Assembly (NCBI GenBank): GCA_019752635.1
Contig: JAIELX010000073.1
Span: 33,473-97,472 of the forward strand
Direction of reading: 5' to 3'
DNA length: 64,000 nt
Source of the DNA: Candidatus Obscuribacterales bacterium
GTDB taxonomy: Bacteria > Cyanobacteriota > Vampirovibrionia > Obscuribacterales > Obscuribacteraceae
The number at the start of each line of letters is the position of its first letter. Position 1 is the stretch's first letter. Positions 62,496 through 64,000 of this stretch are shown piece after piece. Under the pieces are notes generated by a model. That model ran no database searches, was not told the DNA's origin, and was given only the letters and a program-made list of their open reading frames with translations. Both the position numbers and the translations under genes were made by a program.

Positions 62496-63098
62496 ATGGC
62501 TATCGACAACGGTTTTTCTACCACTATGGATGTGGACAACAGTCTAAATGCTTGCGGTGAGCAGGAAACTTCAGTCCGGCTGTTTTCAGAAAGCTGCGAA
62601 CTGTCCACTGCGGCACCATTTTCTGGGGCTGATAGTGAAGCGCAGTGCGCAAGTTTGCTGGGTCTGCCGGAGCTGGAACTGGTTGCTGCCAACAGTGATG
62701 TAACGGACACTCAGTTTTGCAGTGCTGAAGTTAACAACCGTCCGAGGACTGCAGAACAGCTTAGACGGTTCTTGAATGGTTCTGCGTTCGACCGGGGAGG
62801 GCGACTGACTGAGGAAGGAGTCGACGGACTTATTCATTTCATCGAGCGAGGTAGCGGCTGGACTAGGCAGGGTAGGATACAGCTTCTGCAGGACATGCTC
62901 AATGCCGGTCGTCACAACGTCGCTATCCAGGCCGCTGATGGTGCCTATCCCTTAGGTACCCGAGGAACCTATAGGGTTGACTATACGCCGGGCTACTACC
63001 AACATTCCGAGTCGGCCCATTCTCCTTGGGTGCCCTCCTCCATCAATCTGACTTTTACCCGCGGAGGTGTGCTCAGCACTCTAATGCCAAGGCGCTAG
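62496..63098 (+). CDS. Hypothetical protein (200 aa)
   Basis: A 200-residue protein I do not recognise. The N-terminal half is acidic and Ser/Cys-containing (STTMDVDNSLNACGEQETS). The second half looks folded: RTAEQLRRFLNGSAFDRGGR, LTEEGVDGLIHFIERG, RIQLLQDMLNAGRHNVAIQA, and a beta-rich, aromatic end (YRVDYTPGYYQHSES). No signal peptide with the preferred start. ATG 62496 has GGGAG ten bases upstream; the frame is open from an ATG at 62409, which would add 29 residues. It lies directly after the third-paralogue remnant and before a bidirectional terminator. Confidence 0.65.
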   Translation: MAIDNGFSTTMDVDNSLNACGEQETSVRLFSESCELSTAAPFSGADSEAQCASLLGLPELELVAANSDVTDTQFCSAEVNNRPRTAEQLRRFLNGSAFDRGGRLTEEGVDGLIHFIERGSGWTRQGRIQLLQDMLNAGRHNVAIQAADGAYPLGTRGTYRVDYTPGYYQHSESAHSPWVPSSINLTFTRGGVLSTLMPRR

Positions 63099-63126
63099 TC
63101 CTCAAAATGCACTTCAAAATTGAACA

Positions 63127-63169
63127 AAGAACGGGAGCGCAGACTAGACTCTCCCGTTCTTCATTTTTT
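63127..63169. terminator. Intrinsic terminator between convergent genes
   Basis: AAGAACGGGAG (63127-63137) and CTCCCGTTCTT (63151-63161) form a perfect 11-bp stem with a 13-base loop, followed by CATTTTTT on the plus strand. It ends 13 bases before the stop of the convergent minus-strand gene and could serve both. The GGGAG/CTCCC core is the same as in the hairpins after the giant genes. Confidence 0.85.
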
Positions 63170-63181
63170 GTTGGACGACTT

Positions 63182-64000
63182 CTAGAAGTCTTGTTGTTGG
63201 TCAATCGATCGAGTGGATACAACTGAGGCGGAACGCGTCGCCGTTTTTGGTTGGAGAAGTATCACGCCTAGGACACTTCCGCAATTCGGGCACCGGCAGA
63301 CCTGGGGCTGTTCTGATTGTGATTCGGGAACGGGGCGACGATAATCATCGGCCATGGCAGGAGGGCAGGCAGGGTACGCTGGCTGGCGCGGCGTTGTGGT
63401 CACCGGAGGACAGTAGTCGGTCGAGGGAGGTTTGGGAACTATGCGCGGATAATCATCAGCGACAGGCGGCTTCGCAATAACGCGGGGACGGTCGCCTTCG
63501 TCAGTCGAGGGACATTCGTCTTTCGGATTAGTGATTTGCTTCGGTGGCTTGGCGATGACTCGCGGATAATCATCAGCGACAGGCGGCTTCGCAATAACGC
63601 GGGGACGGTCGCCTTCGCCAGTCGAGGGACATTCGTCTTTCGGATTAGTGATTTGCTTCGGTGGCTTGGCGATGACGGGCGGATAATCATCAGCGACAGG
63701 CGGCTTTGCAATAACGCGGGGACGGTCGCCTTCGTCAGTCGAGGGACATTCGTCTTTCGGATTAGTGATTTGCTTCGGTGGCTTGGCGATGACTCGCGGA
63801 TAATCATCAGCGACAGGCGGCTTCGCAATAACGCGGGGACGGTCGCCTTCGCCAGTCGAGGGACATTCGTCTTTCGGATTAGTGATTTGCTTCGGTGGCT
63901 TGGCGATGACGGGCGGATAATCATCAGCGACAGGCGGCTTTGCAATAACGCGGGGACGGTCGCCTTCGTCAGTCGAGGGACATTCGTCTTTCGGATTAGT
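63182..64000 (-). CDS. Proline-rich 39-residue repeat protein with CxCxxC tail (partial, start outside window)
   Basis: The C-terminal part of a minus-strand gene that enters from the right edge. The frame that is in phase with the stop at 63182-63184 reads the repeat as RVIAKPPKQITNP, then KDECPSTDEGDRP, then RVIAKPPVADDYP, 39 residues per unit with one Cys each. Four full units and part of a fifth are inside the window. After them come DYPRIVPKPPSTDYCPP, a Thr/Pro/Ala stretch, and a tail with VCRCPNCGSVLGVI, a CxCxxC cluster that may bind zinc, ending SIDQQQDF. Other minus-strand frames of the repeat are also open because 117 is a multiple of three, but only this one continues to a sensible C-terminus. 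Low-complexity Pro/Asp/Lys composition suggests an extended spacer or surface protein. Confidence 0.75.
   Translation of the reverse strand, partial: TNPKDECPSTDEGDRPRVIAKPPVADDYPPVIAKPPKQITNPKDECPSTGEGDRPRVIAKPPVADDYPRVIAKPPKQITNPKDECPSTDEGDRPRVIAKPPVADDYPPVIAKPPKQITNPKDECPSTGEGDRPRVIAKPPVADDYPRVIAKPPKQITNPKDECPSTDEGDRPRVIAKPPVADDYPRIVPKPPSTDYCPPVTTTPRQPAYPACPPAMADDYRRPVPESQSEQPQVCRCPNCGSVLGVILLQPKTATRSASVVSTRSIDQQQDF
63447..64000 (-). repeat. 117-bp perfect-phase tandem repeats in an alternating two-unit pattern
   Basis: Units begin (plus-strand coordinate of GGATAATCATCAG) at 63447, 63564, 63681, 63798 and 63915, always 117 bases apart; the array continues past the window. Two slightly different versions alternate: one reads YPRVI with STDEG/STGEG variants, the other YPPVI, so the higher-order period is 234 bp. 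Units of the same type look identical, showing recent expansion by unequal exchange or slippage. Confidence 0.92.

Noticed and set aside
63439..63945. 168-codon minus-strand frame through the tandem repeats (SRLSLMIIR...)
   Set aside because: Every frame of a 117-bp repeat without stops stays open. This one ends abruptly just outside the repeats, while the neighbouring frame continues into a sensible CxCxxC C-terminus and its own stop at 63182.
63447..64000. CRISPR array
   Set aside because: Units are contiguous 117-bp copies without unique spacers and lie in a protein-coding frame.

Overview
The window looks like a chromosomal segment of a Gram-negative-type (diderm) bacterium. An lpxA gene (lipid A synthesis), Sec signal peptides with AxA cleavage sites, a Tat-exported enzyme and several very large predicted exported proteins all point to an outer membrane. 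Coding is standard bacterial code 11 with ATG, GTG and TTG starts and Shine-Dalgarno sites. The gene mix (DUF2252 fusion, TraB/GumN protein, FHA plus transglutaminase giant, tandem 4,700-4,800-residue glycine/asparagine-rich proteins, stand-alone tryptophan dioxygenase) reminds me of Obscuribacterales (Melainabacteria/Vampirovibrionia). That assignment is inference; there is no rRNA or tRNA here to test it.

Layout. 1-3.4 kb: an S4 RNA-binding protein, a GGDEF-EAL cyclic-di-GMP enzyme, and a peroxide-stress pair (PerR-like regulator, then erythrin-type rubrerythrin) behind a promoter overlapped by a PerR-type operator. 3.5-9.5 kb: a secreted TraB/GumN protein, a VIT1/CCC1 metal transporter, a DUF2252 fusion and several small proteins with good ribosome sites. 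9.5-13 kb: a membrane Ser/Thr kinase, a VOC protein and tryptophan 2,3-dioxygenase. 13.3-20.8 kb: a 2,494-residue protein with helical repeats, a hydrophobic segment, an FHA-like region and a transglutaminase-like Cys-His-Asp core. 21.3-29 kb: folE with a Tat-exported metallophosphoesterase, divergent fabZ-lpxA, an MFS permease, and a processive glycosyltransferase coupled to an EamA/RhtA exporter. 29.7-31.5 kb: four tandem paralogous small exported proteins. 31.65-32.9 kb: an SGNH-like protein.

33.4-62.2 kb is the striking part: two tandem giant paralogues (4,841 and 4,682 residues). Each has a signal peptide, a haemagglutinin-like N-terminal beta-helix region, thousands of residues of GNGG-type repeats, a proline-rich linker and a FecR-like C-terminal domain. 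They are about 80% identical in most places but contain patches of perfect or near-perfect DNA identity, which I read as gene conversion. Just after the second lies the 3' end of a third, lost copy (22 codons, stop and terminator-like hairpin). Similar GGGAG/CTCCC hairpins follow both giants, the remnant and the next gene.

62.4-64 kb: an unrecognised 200-residue protein, a bidirectional terminator, and the C-terminal part of a minus-strand gene made of exact 117-bp (39-residue) proline-rich repeats ending in a CxCxxC tail; it runs off the right edge. I saw no tRNA, rRNA, CRISPR array or intact insertion sequence.
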